DNA of 64,000 nucleotides from Xylophilus sp. Leaf220 (GCF_001421705.1 NZ_LMKO01000012.1:514241-578240), one strand, 5' to 3'. Shown: positions 50,052-58,942, numbered from the stretch's first letter. Translations and numbers: made by a program. Notes: generated by a model not told the origin, from the letters alone.

Positions 50052-50077
50052 ATCGGTTCGCCCTCGCAATCCGGATT
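50018..50077. repeat. Inverted repeat at the break point of the NmrA fragment
   Basis: AATCCGGATTGCGAG (50019-50033) and CTCGCAATCCGGATT (50063-50077) are perfect 15 bp complements separated by 29 bp. They may be an insertion-sequence end or recombination site; no transposase gene is adjacent. Confidence 0.7.
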
Positions 50078-50616
50078 CCCAGCCCAGGTAAGCGCACCAC
50101 AAAGCTCAGCCATTGATGGTGACAAGCACCGGTTTTAAATAGTCGGCCACACCGCCGTTGGCAGGCCAAGGCGCTGCAGCATCTGCCGCTCGGCATCCTG
50201 CGTCGCGTTCGGCAGGGTGTCGATCGCCTGCCCGATGTATGGCAAGAGCGATCGCCGCCATGAGGCTGGCCGGCGCCAAGAACGACACTGCGACAAAAAC
50301 TGAATGAATTTCCATGGAAGAAGCGTTTGTGCAGTGCACCCAGCATGATGCTCCAACAACCATCTAGCGTTTGGGCAGTGTCGGGCGAAACGAGGGGCTA
50401 GTCCTCTAAACCGGCTGGCAAACATGGTCGCCGACGCCCAACGCGGGTGGCTTTCACGAACCCGGTGCTGCTTCACGACTGCTGGTGGCCCAAATATGCA
50501 GTTGGTTGCTTTCGACTTTGGCGGCTGACTCATCATCAGAAGCAATCACCCGAAGTCGAGGCCCCACGGGTTCTCGCATTCGTCTGGCGAACTTCAACCA
50601 AAACAACACGAAATCG
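50078..50616. other. Spacer without recognisable gene
   Basis: About 540 bp upstream of the hydrolase fusion gene. Short open frames on the minus strand end near 50106 and 50135 but have no recognisable domain or ribosome site. I see no clear promoter for the downstream operon. Confidence 0.4.
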
Positions 50617-51966
50617 ATGAAAGACTGCCCCAATCTTTTTTTTCTTCATGCGCTCGGCAGCAGCCGAAAGGCATGGGACGAGCTGGCTCGACACCTCGCG
50701 GCCGACTTCCAGATCGTCACGCTGGATCTGCCAGGCTTCGGTGATGCGGTCGACGCTCCTGATTCAACGGTCGAAGGCATGGTCGAGGCAGTGGTCCAGG
50801 CGATCAGGACGAGCGGTGCCACGCGGTGGCTGATCGTCGGCCACAGCATGGGCGGCAAGATCGCATCCATCGTGGCCGCCCGTGCGCTGGCGGGCGAAAC
50901 CGGCTTGTTCGGGCTGTCAGGTGTCGTGCTCCTGGCGGGGTCACCGTTGTCGCCCGAACCAATGGATGAAGACCGGCGCCAGAAAATGATCGGCTGGGCC
51001 AGCCAAGGCCCGTTGACGCCTGCGTCCGCGCGCGAGTTCGTGGATGAAAACATCGGTGCTCCCCTGCCGGACCACCACGACCAGCGCGCCGTGCAGGACC
51101 TGCTTCGCAGCTCTCCACACGCCTGGGTGGCCTGGTTGGAGCGTGGAAGCCGGGAAGACTGGTCCCGCAAAGTGCCGTGCCTGGATGTGCCGGCTCTCAT
51201 CATCGTGGGTAAGCAGGACGGCGATCTTGGAGAACAGGGCCAGCTGCAAACCAATGCCCGGACCTATCCGCGCGCCGAGCTACGTGTGCTTGAAGGCGCC
51301 GGCCACCTGCTGCCGCTGGAGCGCCCCGAAGCGGTCGCAGAAGGCATCCGCGACTTGTGGAGCATCGTCTCCACCAAGGCACCCCACGTTCCGGCAGCTT
51401 TCGCACGTGTGGTGGCGTCTGCACGAGTCAGCCGCAGGATGCGCGCCATCCTCGCCAACCGTGCCATTGCAGACCCTGTCGCCGCTACCCCGAAGGCATT
51501 GAGCCCCAGCCAGTTGCAAACATTACGAGCCATCGCACGCTGCGTCATACCGCAGACCGGACCCGAAATCGACCTGGCCAACAGGCTCGATGCACAACTG
51601 TTCGCGGGCAAGAGTGACGGCTGGCGGCATGCCGAAATGCCTTCCGACCTCGATGCATACAGGCGTGCCCTCGATGCGCTCGCCGGTTTCGAAAACCTTT
51701 CGCACCAGGCCCAGGTGGAGCGCCTGCGACTCGTCGCCCAGGGCGGCGACGGCGCCGCCGTATGGTCTCCCGACAAGATGCGGCTTTGGTTCCAGGACGC
51801 ATGCGCGGACCTGGTGCGGCTCTGGGTCGCACATCCGGCAACCATGGCCCGGATTGGATTCGATGGTTTCGCCAACGGAGGCGACGGGTTGCGGAAACAG
51901 GGGTTCGAGCGCCTGGCGGCTGGTGAACGTGAGTCGTGGGAACCATTGATCGAGGTGCTGTCATGA
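50617..51966 (+). CDS. Alpha/beta-hydrolase fused to a gluconate 2-dehydrogenase subunit 3-like domain
   Basis: A 449-residue two-domain protein. Residues 1 to about 260 are an alpha/beta-hydrolase: HALGSSRKAW oxyanion loop, nucleophile elbow GHSMGG (Ser77), acid in VGKQDGDLG and His in GAGHLLPLERPE. Residues about 295-449 resemble the small (gamma) subunit of gluconate/sorbitol-type dehydrogenases, with LQTLRAIARCVIPQTG, a DAYRRALDALAGFENLS segment and a C-terminal WVAHPATMARIGFDGFANGG. No signal peptide is visible. The stop overlaps the start of the GMC gene by 4 bp, so the two proteins are likely made together and may form a complex. The substrate is unknown. Confidence 0.82.
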   Translation: MKDCPNLFFLHALGSSRKAWDELARHLAADFQIVTLDLPGFGDAVDAPDSTVEGMVEAVVQAIRTSGATRWLIVGHSMGGKIASIVAARALAGETGLFGLSGVVLLAGSPLSPEPMDEDRRQKMIGWASQGPLTPASAREFVDENIGAPLPDHHDQRAVQDLLRSSPHAWVAWLERGSREDWSRKVPCLDVPALIIVGKQDGDLGEQGQLQTNARTYPRAELRVLEGAGHLLPLERPEAVAEGIRDLWSIVSTKAPHVPAAFARVVASARVSRRMRAILANRAIADPVAATPKALSPSQLQTLRAIARCVIPQTGPEIDLANRLDAQLFAGKSDGWRHAEMPSDLDAYRRALDALAGFENLSHQAQVERLRLVAQGGDGAAVWSPDKMRLWFQDACADLVRLWVAHPATMARIGFDGFANGGDGLRKQGFERLAAGERESWEPLIEVLS

Positions 51967-53507
51967 AATTCGACGCCATGAAGCACTTTGACGATGGCGA
52001 GCGTGTCGATGCCGTCGTCGTCGGCACCGGCGCGGGTGGTGCGCCGCTGCTTGCAGCACTGGCGGCACGTGGCCTGCGTGTACTTGCCCTGGAGGCAGGA
52101 CAAAACTGGGAGCCGGGCGAACATGTGGTCGACGAGGCCGAGGGTTGCGACATCAACTGGATGGAAGAGCGGCTTAGCGGTGGCGGCACACCGACCGCGT
52201 TCGGGCCGAACAACAGCGGGATCGGCGTGGGGGGCTCCACCTTGCACTGGGGTGCCTTCACGCCTCGCCCGGATCCGCGCGACTTGCAGCTTCGAACATT
52301 GCAGGGCGTGGGCGAGGACTGGCCGGTGGAACATGCCGAACTGGTCTCGTACATCCAGCGCGTCGAACGATTCATCGGCGTTTCCGGACCCGCCGCGTAT
52401 CCCTGGGACCCCGAACGAACCTATCCCTTGCCGGCCGCTAGGCGCAATGCGTCCGCCGATGTGATGGCGCGGGGTTGTGCATCGCTGGGTATACGCACGG
52501 CCGATGCCCCAGCCGCACTCGTTTCGCGCGATTGGCAACAGGAGGGCGGCGGGCTGCGCCAGGCCTGTGTGAACTGCGGCTCGTGCCATCAGGGATGCCG
52601 CAACGCGTCCAAGGCCAGCATGGACACCACCTATCTTCCATTGGCGGTAGCCAGGGGTGCGGAGATCCGACCGGAATGCCGGGTCACCGGTTTCGAGCGT
52701 GATGGCCAGGGAAGAATTTCCGCCGTGATCTACCGCCGCAACGGCGTGGAGAGTCGCCAGCGCTGCGGTGCGGTGTTTCTTTGCGGCGGTGGTGTGGAAA
52801 CGCCTCGGCTTCTGCTTCATGCCGGGCTCGCCAACAGCAGCGGTCAGGTCGGCAAAAATTTCATGGCGCATGGTGCCGCACAGGTGTGGGGCAGGTTCGG
52901 CGAAGAGATGCGCAGTTATCGCGGTTACCCGTCCTCCCTGCTCACCGAAGATACCGTGCGGCTGCCCGGGGTCGACTTCGCAGGGGGCTACCTCATCCAA
53001 AGCCTGGGAGCCATGCCCGCCACGCTGGCCACGTCGCTGGTTCGAGGCGCAGGGCTCTGGGGGCAGCCACTGGTCGATGCCCTGGACGGCTATCGCTTCA
53101 TGGCCGGTGTCGGCATCAATGCCGAATGCCTGCCCGCTGCAGGCAACCACCTGGAGCTATCGGCCGAGGTGGACGACTTCGGCGTTCCGAAAGCCGTGGT
53201 GCGTTTCACCGCGGGCGAGAATGAAAAAGCCATCGACCGCCACGCCATCGGACTCATGCAGCAAATTCTGCAGGCCGCTGGCGCAAGCGAGACCGTCGTG
53301 GTCTCCCGCACGGCGCACACCATCGGTACATGCCGCATGGGGACTGACCGTGAAACGGCCGTGGTCGATGCCGAAGGGCGGAGTTTCGACATCGAAAATC
53401 TCTGGATTTGCGACAACTCGGTTTTCGCCAGCGCACTGATCGCCAACCCGGCCCTGACCATCATGGCGCTTTCGCTGAGAACCGCAGACCGCTTCCTGAA
53501 GGGCTGA
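51963..53507 (+). CDS. GMC-family FAD oxidoreductase (gluconate dehydrogenase large-subunit type)
   Basis: A 514-residue flavoprotein: the FAD site DAVVVGTGAGGAPLLAALAA, then VGGSTLHWGAFTPRPDPRDL, a cysteine cluster CVNCGSCHQGC (about residues 203-213) as in Fe-S-carrying dehydrogenase subunits, and the C-terminal HTIGTCRMG and NPALTIMALSLRTADRF of the active site. No Tat or Sec signal is seen and no cytochrome c subunit is encoded, unlike periplasmic gluconate dehydrogenases. It overlaps the upstream fusion gene by 4 bp. It probably oxidises an alcohol or sugar related to the hydrolase substrate. Confidence 0.9.
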   Translation: MKFDAMKHFDDGERVDAVVVGTGAGGAPLLAALAARGLRVLALEAGQNWEPGEHVVDEAEGCDINWMEERLSGGGTPTAFGPNNSGIGVGGSTLHWGAFTPRPDPRDLQLRTLQGVGEDWPVEHAELVSYIQRVERFIGVSGPAAYPWDPERTYPLPAARRNASADVMARGCASLGIRTADAPAALVSRDWQQEGGGLRQACVNCGSCHQGCRNASKASMDTTYLPLAVARGAEIRPECRVTGFERDGQGRISAVIYRRNGVESRQRCGAVFLCGGGVETPRLLLHAGLANSSGQVGKNFMAHGAAQVWGRFGEEMRSYRGYPSSLLTEDTVRLPGVDFAGGYLIQSLGAMPATLATSLVRGAGLWGQPLVDALDGYRFMAGVGINAECLPAAGNHLELSAEVDDFGVPKAVVRFTAGENEKAIDRHAIGLMQQILQAAGASETVVVSRTAHTIGTCRMGTDRETAVVDAEGRSFDIENLWICDNSVFASALIANPALTIMALSLRTADRFLKG

Positions 53508-53641
53508 GCCGCCGCGGAGCACCCTGCAAGGCGCGCCCCGCGAAGTCGCCGTATGCCTACGCCACACCGTGGCGTTTTCTGCCTTAGCGGCGACACGTGA
53601 CAACCAAGAATCATGCCTGAACCAACTATTGGAGTGTCATC

Positions 53642-54535
53642 TTGGCCGACCGACTCGTCATGCAGGATCCGCGGACGCAATATCCCCAGCCCCCGTTTCC
53701 CAGGCAACCTCAGTCCGCTCCGGGCCGGGCGTCGCGTATGGAGCCCCAGCCCGACCACGGGGAGACCAGCTACAAGGGCAACGGCCGCCTTGAGGGCAGG
53801 AAGGCCCTAATCACCGGAGGAGACAGCGGAATCGGCCGCGCCGCTGCCATCGCTTATGCCCGCGAGGGCGCCGATGTCGCCATCTCCTTCCTGCCCAGCG
53901 AGCAGGCGGACGCGGACGAGGTGATCGAACTCATCCAGGCGGAAGGCCGCACTGCACTGGCACTGCCCGGCGACGTGATGGATGAGCAGTGGTGCCGGGA
54001 ACTCGTCGCGCAAACGGTGAGTACGCTGGGAGGGCTGGACATCCTCGTGATCAATGCGGGCAGGCAACAGCACCGCCCGGACATCTCGAAAGTGACGTCG
54101 GAAGACTTCGACAAGACCTTGAAAACGAACCTGTATGCGATGCACTGGATCGCGCAGGCAGCCGTGCCGCACCTGCCTGCCGGTGCCTCGGTGATCACCA
54201 CCGCGTCCATCCAGGCATACGACCCTTCGGCGATCCTGCTGGACTACGCCACGACCAAGGCTGGCATCGTGGCCTATACGAAGGCGCTGTCGAAACAGCT
54301 CATCGAGAAAGGAATCCGGGCCAACGTCGTAGCGCCGGGGCCGTTCTGGACACCGCTCCAGTCTGCTGGTGGCCAGCCCCCGGAAAAGGTTATGAAATTC
54401 GGCGAGGGAAGTGTATACGGCCGACCTGGTCAACCGGTGGAAATAGCTCCGGTGTATGTGCTGCTGGCCAGCCAGGAAGCCAGCTATATCACGGGCGAAG
54501 TGTTCGGTGTTACCGGCGGGGCAGGCGTTGCTTGA
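53642..54535 (+). CDS. YghA-type SDR oxidoreductase (first copy)
   Basis: A 297-residue short-chain dehydrogenase with the extended Pro/Gln-rich N-terminus (DPRTQYPQPPFPRQPQ) typical of the YghA/GsiB-like stress group. The NAD(P) site is [12 protein letters not shown], the catalytic part contains VINAGRQQH, Ser in ITTASIQAYD and YATTK. The start is a TTG with GGAG seven bases upstream; ATG at 53660 is an alternative. The downstream GH15 gene overlaps its stop by 4 bp. Confidence 0.9.
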   Translation: MADRLVMQDPRTQYPQPPFPRQPQSAPGRASRMEPQPDHGETSYKGNGRLEGRKALITGGDSGIGRAAAIAYAREGADVAISFLPSEQADADEVIELIQAEGRTALALPGDVMDEQWCRELVAQTVSTLGGLDILVINAGRQQHRPDISKVTSEDFDKTLKTNLYAMHWIAQAAVPHLPAGASVITTASIQAYDPSAILLDYATTKAGIVAYTKALSKQLIEKGIRANVVAPGPFWTPLQSAGGQPPEKVMKFGEGSVYGRPGQPVEIAPVYVLLASQEASYITGEVFGVTGGAGVA

Positions 54536-56376
54536 GCGCCGCTATCGCGCAAAACCCGGTGGCAGGCACCGAATGGTGCACGACTGCCGCCGCCTCACCC
54601 TCTGAACGTTATGACGGAGAACTTCCGCTCGAAAGTTACTCCGCGTTGGGTGACGGCCGCGCCGTGGCGCTTTCAGGCGCCGACGGATCCATCGACTGGT
54701 GGTGTGTGCCGAACCTGGACTCGCCCCCGTTGTTCAACCGGCTGCTCGACCCACCGGAGGGTGGACGCTTTGCGTTGACGCCGGAAGGACCGTTCGAGTC
54801 ATACCAACGTTATCGTGCCGATAGCAACGTCTGCGAGACCATTTTTGTCACGCCCAACGGCACTGCGCGGATGGTGGAGTCCCTCAACAGCAGTACTGCG
54901 GGCCGCCTGCCTTGGGCCGAATTGGCGCGTCGCATCGAGGGCCTCTCCGGAGAGGTCACCTTTTCACTGGAATTGCTCTTCAGCCGCCGCGCGGACGCCG
55001 TGAGTCCATACCAGTCGCATATCGGCGGGCACGCGGTGTTCCATGTCGAACGCGTGCTCGGGGTGTTCCTGCACTCAACAGGGTTCGTCGTCGATCGCAG
55101 CGACGAAGGCGTGCGCGGCAAAGTCAAGGTCTGTGCCGGCCGGCGTGAACTGGCGGCCATCGTGGCGGGACAGGACGAACCCTTGGTGGTTCCCGGCATC
55201 GAGGAAATCGATGGCCGGATCGAGACTTCCCACGACGAGTGGCAGCGCTGGGCGAAGGGCGTGAAATACGACGGCCCCCATCGCGACGAGTTCGTACGCA
55301 GTGCCCTGGCCCTGAAGCTGCTGTTGTATTCGCCGACCGGCGCGATCGCGGCCGCTGCCACCGCAGGACTGCCCGAACGCTCAGGCGGCGACAAGAACTA
55401 CGATTACCGTTACGCCTGGGTGCGGGACGCAGGCTATACGGTCAAGGCCTTCCTGGCCGCGGGTGCGCATGCAGAGGCAAAAGCAGCCTTCAGCTGGCTG
55501 CTCAAGCGGCTCTGCGAATTCGGTCCGCGTGTGTGTTTCACGCTGCAGGGAGAACCGGTGCCGGAGCCTCGTCGTATCGACATTCCTGGATACCGGCACA
55601 GCCAGCCGGTGCTGGTGGGCAACGCGGCAACCAACCAACGGCAGCAAGGTGTGTACGGCGACATTTTCGAGACTGCTCACCGTTTTGTGGACTGCGGCAA
55701 CATCCTCGATTCTTCCAGTGCCCTAGTGCTGGCGAAACTGGCGGACCAGTGCGCCGACGGCTGGCGGCAGAAAGACTCCGGCATATGGGAGCTTCCGACG
55801 CCGGAGCACTACACCAACTCCAAAATCAGTTGCTGGCAGGCGTTGGCCCGTGCGGTGGAACTCGCCGACGGCGGGCAACTGCCCACCACCTGCCGTGACC
55901 GCTGGCTGCGGGAACGCGACCGGATAGCGGAGTGGATCGGCACCCATTGCTGGTCGGAAGAAATGCAGGCCTACGAGTTCTACCCGGGCTCCGGAAGACT
56001 GGATGCGTCCCTGGCGCTTGCGGTGCGATTCCGTTTCGACGGACACGATCGCCTGGCGGCAACACTGGATGCGATAGACCGCGAACTCGGATGTGGCGAT
56101 TTCCACTACCGCTACAGCGAGGCCGATCAGGAAGAGGGATGTTTCGTGGCCTGCACCTTCTGGATGGCCGAGGCGCGCATGTTGCTGGGTCAGCATAAGC
56201 ACGGGGCGGAAACTCTTCTGCGTGCACAAGCCGCCCTGGCGCAGCGTGGTGTGGGTGTTTTCTCGGAGATGGTCGACGGCAATTCGGGCACGTTCCTGGG
56301 CAACCTGCCCCAAGGTCTTTCGCACCTGGCGCACGTGATGGCCCTAGACGTCATGACATCGCAGAAGCCCTGTTGA
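54532..56376 (+). CDS. Glycoside hydrolase family 15 (glucoamylase/trehalase-like) protein
   Basis: A 614-residue cytoplasmic GH15-type enzyme. The N-terminal beta-sandwich begins ESYSALGDGRAVALSGADGS, IDWWCVPNLDSPPLF; the (alpha/alpha)6 barrel starts with DYRYAWVRDAGYTVKAFL and ends with EMVDGNSGTFLGNLPQGLSH. Related proteins hydrolyse trehalose or short glucans. No ATG fits near the family start. A TTG at 54532 that overlaps the SDR stop (TTGA) is proposed, with GTG at about 54559 as an alternative. It is probably co-transcribed with both SDR genes. Confidence 0.88.
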   Translation: MSAAIAQNPVAGTEWCTTAAASPSERYDGELPLESYSALGDGRAVALSGADGSIDWWCVPNLDSPPLFNRLLDPPEGGRFALTPEGPFESYQRYRADSNVCETIFVTPNGTARMVESLNSSTAGRLPWAELARRIEGLSGEVTFSLELLFSRRADAVSPYQSHIGGHAVFHVERVLGVFLHSTGFVVDRSDEGVRGKVKVCAGRRELAAIVAGQDEPLVVPGIEEIDGRIETSHDEWQRWAKGVKYDGPHRDEFVRSALALKLLLYSPTGAIAAAATAGLPERSGGDKNYDYRYAWVRDAGYTVKAFLAAGAHAEAKAAFSWLLKRLCEFGPRVCFTLQGEPVPEPRRIDIPGYRHSQPVLVGNAATNQRQQGVYGDIFETAHRFVDCGNILDSSSALVLAKLADQCADGWRQKDSGIWELPTPEHYTNSKISCWQALARAVELADGGQLPTTCRDRWLRERDRIAEWIGTHCWSEEMQAYEFYPGSGRLDASLALAVRFRFDGHDRLAATLDAIDRELGCGDFHYRYSEADQEEGCFVACTFWMAEARMLLGQHKHGAETLLRAQAALAQRGVGVFSEMVDGNSGTFLGNLPQGLSHLAHVMALDVMTSQKPC

Positions 56377-56400
56377 ATTCAAGCATTGACAAGGAAAACC

Positions 56401-57297
56401 ATGGCTCGTGATCAATACAGTTTTACGAATCCAGTCGAGCAGTACGCTCGCGTGGAACCGCCTGTGCAACATCAGCCGGTGCCCGGCATACAGGCGCGCA
56501 TGACGCCAGTGCCTGACCTGGGCGAGAAGACATATCGCGGCAGCGGACGCCTTGCCGGACGCAAGGCCTTGATAACCGGTGGCGACTCCGGCATTGGCGG
56601 CGCGGTCGCCATCGCATTTGCGCGCGAGGGCGCCGACGTCGTGATCGTGCATCTGCCCTCAGAACGAGAGGATGCCGGTCATATCCTCAGTCACATAGAA
56701 AAGGCTGGCAGGAAGGGGCATGCGATAGCCGCCGACATCACGGATGCAGACCGCTGCCGAGCGCTCGTCGAGGAAGCCGTGGGGGTACTAGGCGGGCTAG
56801 ACATTCTCGTCAACAACGCCGGCAAACAGGTGGCTGTCGCGCAAATCGCAGACCTGACTGACAAACAGTTCGAGTTGACGTTCCGCACAAACGTGTTCGC
56901 GAATTTCTGGATCACCAAAGCAGCCCTGGCCCATATGTCGGCGGGTGCCAGCATCATCAACACCGCGTCGCTGGAGGCCTACAAGCCGTCGCCGGAACGC
57001 CTGGATTACGCGGCTACCAAAGCGGCGATCAACAATTTCTCGAAGGGTCTCGCGCAGCAGCTCGCATCGCGTGGCATTCGAGTAAATGTGGTCGCGCCGG
57101 GACCGGTGTGGACTGCGTTGCAAGTTTCGGGCGGTGTGTCCGACGAGCAGATGAAGAACTTCGACAACGAAAACATCTACAGACGTTCTGGTCAGCCTGC
57201 CGAACTTGCCCCTGCCTATGTTTTTCTAGCATCCGCGGAGTCGAGTTACGTATCAGGCGAGACTCTGAATGTAAACGGCGGGATGGTCACGCCATAA
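56401..57297 (+). CDS. YghA-type SDR oxidoreductase (second copy)
   Basis: A 298-residue paralogue of the SDR at 53642 with the same long N-terminus ([20 protein letters not shown]). The nucleotide loop is [12 protein letters not shown], followed by [20 protein letters not shown] and YAATK, all catalytic residues present. AAGGA lies five bases before the ATG. It starts 24 bp after the GH15 stop. A duplicated stress SDR around a glucan hydrolase suggests a desiccation or osmotic stress module, which is inference. Confidence 0.92.
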   Translation: MARDQYSFTNPVEQYARVEPPVQHQPVPGIQARMTPVPDLGEKTYRGSGRLAGRKALITGGDSGIGGAVAIAFAREGADVVIVHLPSEREDAGHILSHIEKAGRKGHAIAADITDADRCRALVEEAVGVLGGLDILVNNAGKQVAVAQIADLTDKQFELTFRTNVFANFWITKAALAHMSAGASIINTASLEAYKPSPERLDYAATKAAINNFSKGLAQQLASRGIRVNVVAPGPVWTALQVSGGVSDEQMKNFDNENIYRRSGQPAELAPAYVFLASAESSYVSGETLNVNGGMVTP

Positions 57298-57371
57298 CCG
57301 CACTGCCCGGCTTGTGCTTTGACCATTTGGAGGCAGCGGATTGATATTCGCCCACGACTGCGTCTCTCCAA

Positions 57372-57776
57372 CTAGGTCAGTGTGACCAGGTCCCTGTTCG
57401 CGTTCTGCAGTTCCTGATGTAGTCGGCGGTTCTGGTCGGCGATCTCCGTCAGCGCTAAGGCCTCCCGCAGTTGGGCACGCAACTGCACGTTGTCCCAGGG
57501 CTTGGCAAGGAACTTGTAGATCGCCCCCTCGTTGATCGCGTCGGTGATCGACTGCAGTTCGCTGTCGCCCGACAGCACCAGCCGCAGCGTGTCCGGGTAC
57601 AGCCGCTTTGCCCGCCGCAGCAGTTCGACGCCGGTCATGCCCGGCAGGCGTTGGTCGGACAGGATTACGTCGACCTTGTGCCGAGCCAGCAGTTGCAGCG
57701 CCTGTTCGGCAAAGGTGGCGCTGAGCAGCAGCCAGCCTTCACTGCGCAGTAGCCTACGCAGTGCGGCGATGATGGC
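57372..57776 (-). pseudogene. Response-regulator receiver fragment, N-terminus missing
   Basis: The frame encodes ALRRLLRSEGWLLLSATFAE, HKVDVILSDQRLPGMTGVEL and INEGAIYKFLAKPW, a receiver domain with the phosphoacceptor Asp (LSDQRLPG), the conserved Ser (LVLSGDS) and Lys (FLAKPW). The frame is closed by TAA just before the point where the first beta strand and acidic pair (the usual VDDE) should be, and the C-terminal output domain is absent. It is a remnant of a HD- or GGDEF-type response regulator. Confidence 0.75.
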
Positions 57777-57924
57777 TTAGGTCAAGCGCTTCCGCCAGCT
57801 CTCCGGTTTGGCCTTCAGCCAGAATGAACAGGTCTGGGAGCAGATCGAGGGCATAGCCGGCTGGCGCGGAAACTTGGACGATGCCGGCTCAGTTGGGGAC
57901 GGAATGCAAAGTCAGCGACCACTC

Positions 57925-57954
57925 CTTGGGATAGATTCGTCCCGTCGCGCCAAT
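57925..57954 (+). promoter_or_regulatory. Shared upstream element of the first Nif11-type gene
   Basis: CTTGGGATAGATTCGTCCCG followed by TCGCGCCAAT recurs before the second Nif11-type gene as ACTGGGATAGATTTCACCCC, then TCTAGCCAT. The GGGATAG block is 55 bp and 52 bp before the two start codons respectively, which suggests a common promoter or operator. Confidence 0.5.
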
Positions 57955-57982
57955 CCGGCAAGCGGCATATAAGGAATGCAGT

Positions 57983-58294
57983 ATGTCCCAAGACCAGCTG
58001 AACAAATTTCAAGCGCGCGTTGCCCAAGACCCGGCGCTGACGGAAGAGCTCACCTCCAACGTAACCACCGCGCAGGAATTCGCGGAGCATGCTATCGCCA
58101 AAGCGGAAGCACTTGGGTACGAAATTACCAGCGACGATGCCCACAAGTGGCTGAAGGAGCAAAAGCATCTCGCAGAATCGGGGGAGCTTTCCGATACGCA
58201 ACTGGAGGCAGTGGCGGGCGGCAAGCGCCACAAGAACATGGCAGCCATCCTCCTTGGCGACCCGGCCGAGCATCAAAAGAAAATTTTCGGCTGA
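57983..58294 (+). CDS. Nif11-type leader precursor peptide 1
   Basis: A 103-residue peptide with an 80-residue Nif11-like leader (MSQDQLNKFQARVAQDPALT, EFAEHAIAKAEALGYEIT) ending in the double-glycine site LEAVAGG, and a 23-residue core starting KRHKNMAAIL. Nif11-leader peptides are substrates of RiPP-modifying enzymes or double-glycine exporters. AAGGA precedes the ATG. No modifying enzyme or C39-peptidase transporter is in the window. The core is shorter than that of the paralogue at 58470 and may have lost its end through a frameshift. Confidence 0.85.
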   Translation: MSQDQLNKFQARVAQDPALTEELTSNVTTAQEFAEHAIAKAEALGYEITSDDAHKWLKEQKHLAESGELSDTQLEAVAGGKRHKNMAAILLGDPAEHQKKIFG

Positions 58295-58414
58295 TCATCC
58301 AGCAGCGCCGTGGTCCCAGCGGCATGATGTTCGACGACGGCTCGCTCCGCGTGGGCGCGAATCTGAAATTGCGAGGCTGGCAGTTGGGACGCTGAGCCAA
58401 GTCCGTCCACCGCC

Positions 58415-58443
58415 ACTGGGATAGATTTCACCCCTCTAGCCAT
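58415..58443 (+). promoter_or_regulatory. Shared upstream element of the second Nif11-type gene
   Basis: This is the second copy of the element at 57925: ACTGGGATAGATTTCACCCC then CTCTAGCCAT. It lies at nearly the same distance from the start codon as the first copy. Confidence 0.5.
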
Positions 58444-58469
58444 AGTGGCGCCAACCTCAGGAGTCTTCC

Positions 58470-58832
58470 GTGTCCCAAGCTCAGATCGAACATTTTTACA
58501 CCCGGGTCCAAAGCGAACCAGCGCTGATGCAGGAGCTCATGTCCAACTTCACGACGCCAGAAGAGTTCACGGCCCGCGTGGTTGCCAAGGGCAAGGACAT
58601 GGGCTACGACTTCACGTACGCAGAAGCCGAAGCGTGGATCGAACAACAGCGTAATGTCGACGACAGCGGCGAACTCTCAGACATGCAGCTTGAGGCAGTG
58701 TCAGGCGGGAAAACAGCACGACAGGCCATCCGTTCCGGAGCGAATGAAATCGGCATGGGTCATAACGGGCCTGTTGACACGGGCGTCAAATACGCTGGGG
58801 CAAAAATCAACGAATTCTTTTCCGGCTGGTAA
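58470..58832 (+). CDS. Nif11-type leader precursor peptide 2
   Basis: A 120-residue peptide starting with GTG after a clear AGGAG. Its leader is also exactly 80 residues (SQAQIEHFYTRVQSEPALMQ, EFTARVVAKGKDMGYDFT) and ends in LEAVSGG. The 40-residue core begins KTARQAIRSGANEIGMGHNG and ends NEFFSGW, is Gly-rich and amphipathic, and contains no Cys. It pairs with the peptide at 57983; together they could be a two-component bacteriocin, but no partner enzymes or immunity gene are seen. Confidence 0.87.
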   Translation: MSQAQIEHFYTRVQSEPALMQELMSNFTTPEEFTARVVAKGKDMGYDFTYAEAEAWIEQQRNVDDSGELSDMQLEAVSGGKTARQAIRSGANEIGMGHNGPVDTGVKYAGAKINEFFSGW

Positions 58833-58942
58833 GCCTTTCCCGAAGTTGAAGTTGCAGCCATAAAAAGTCGCCATGACCTTTTGTCGGCTGGCGCCTGCAT
58901 GCTGAATGTAGGTCCTTGGACTGCGGCACCGACCTATTTCGC

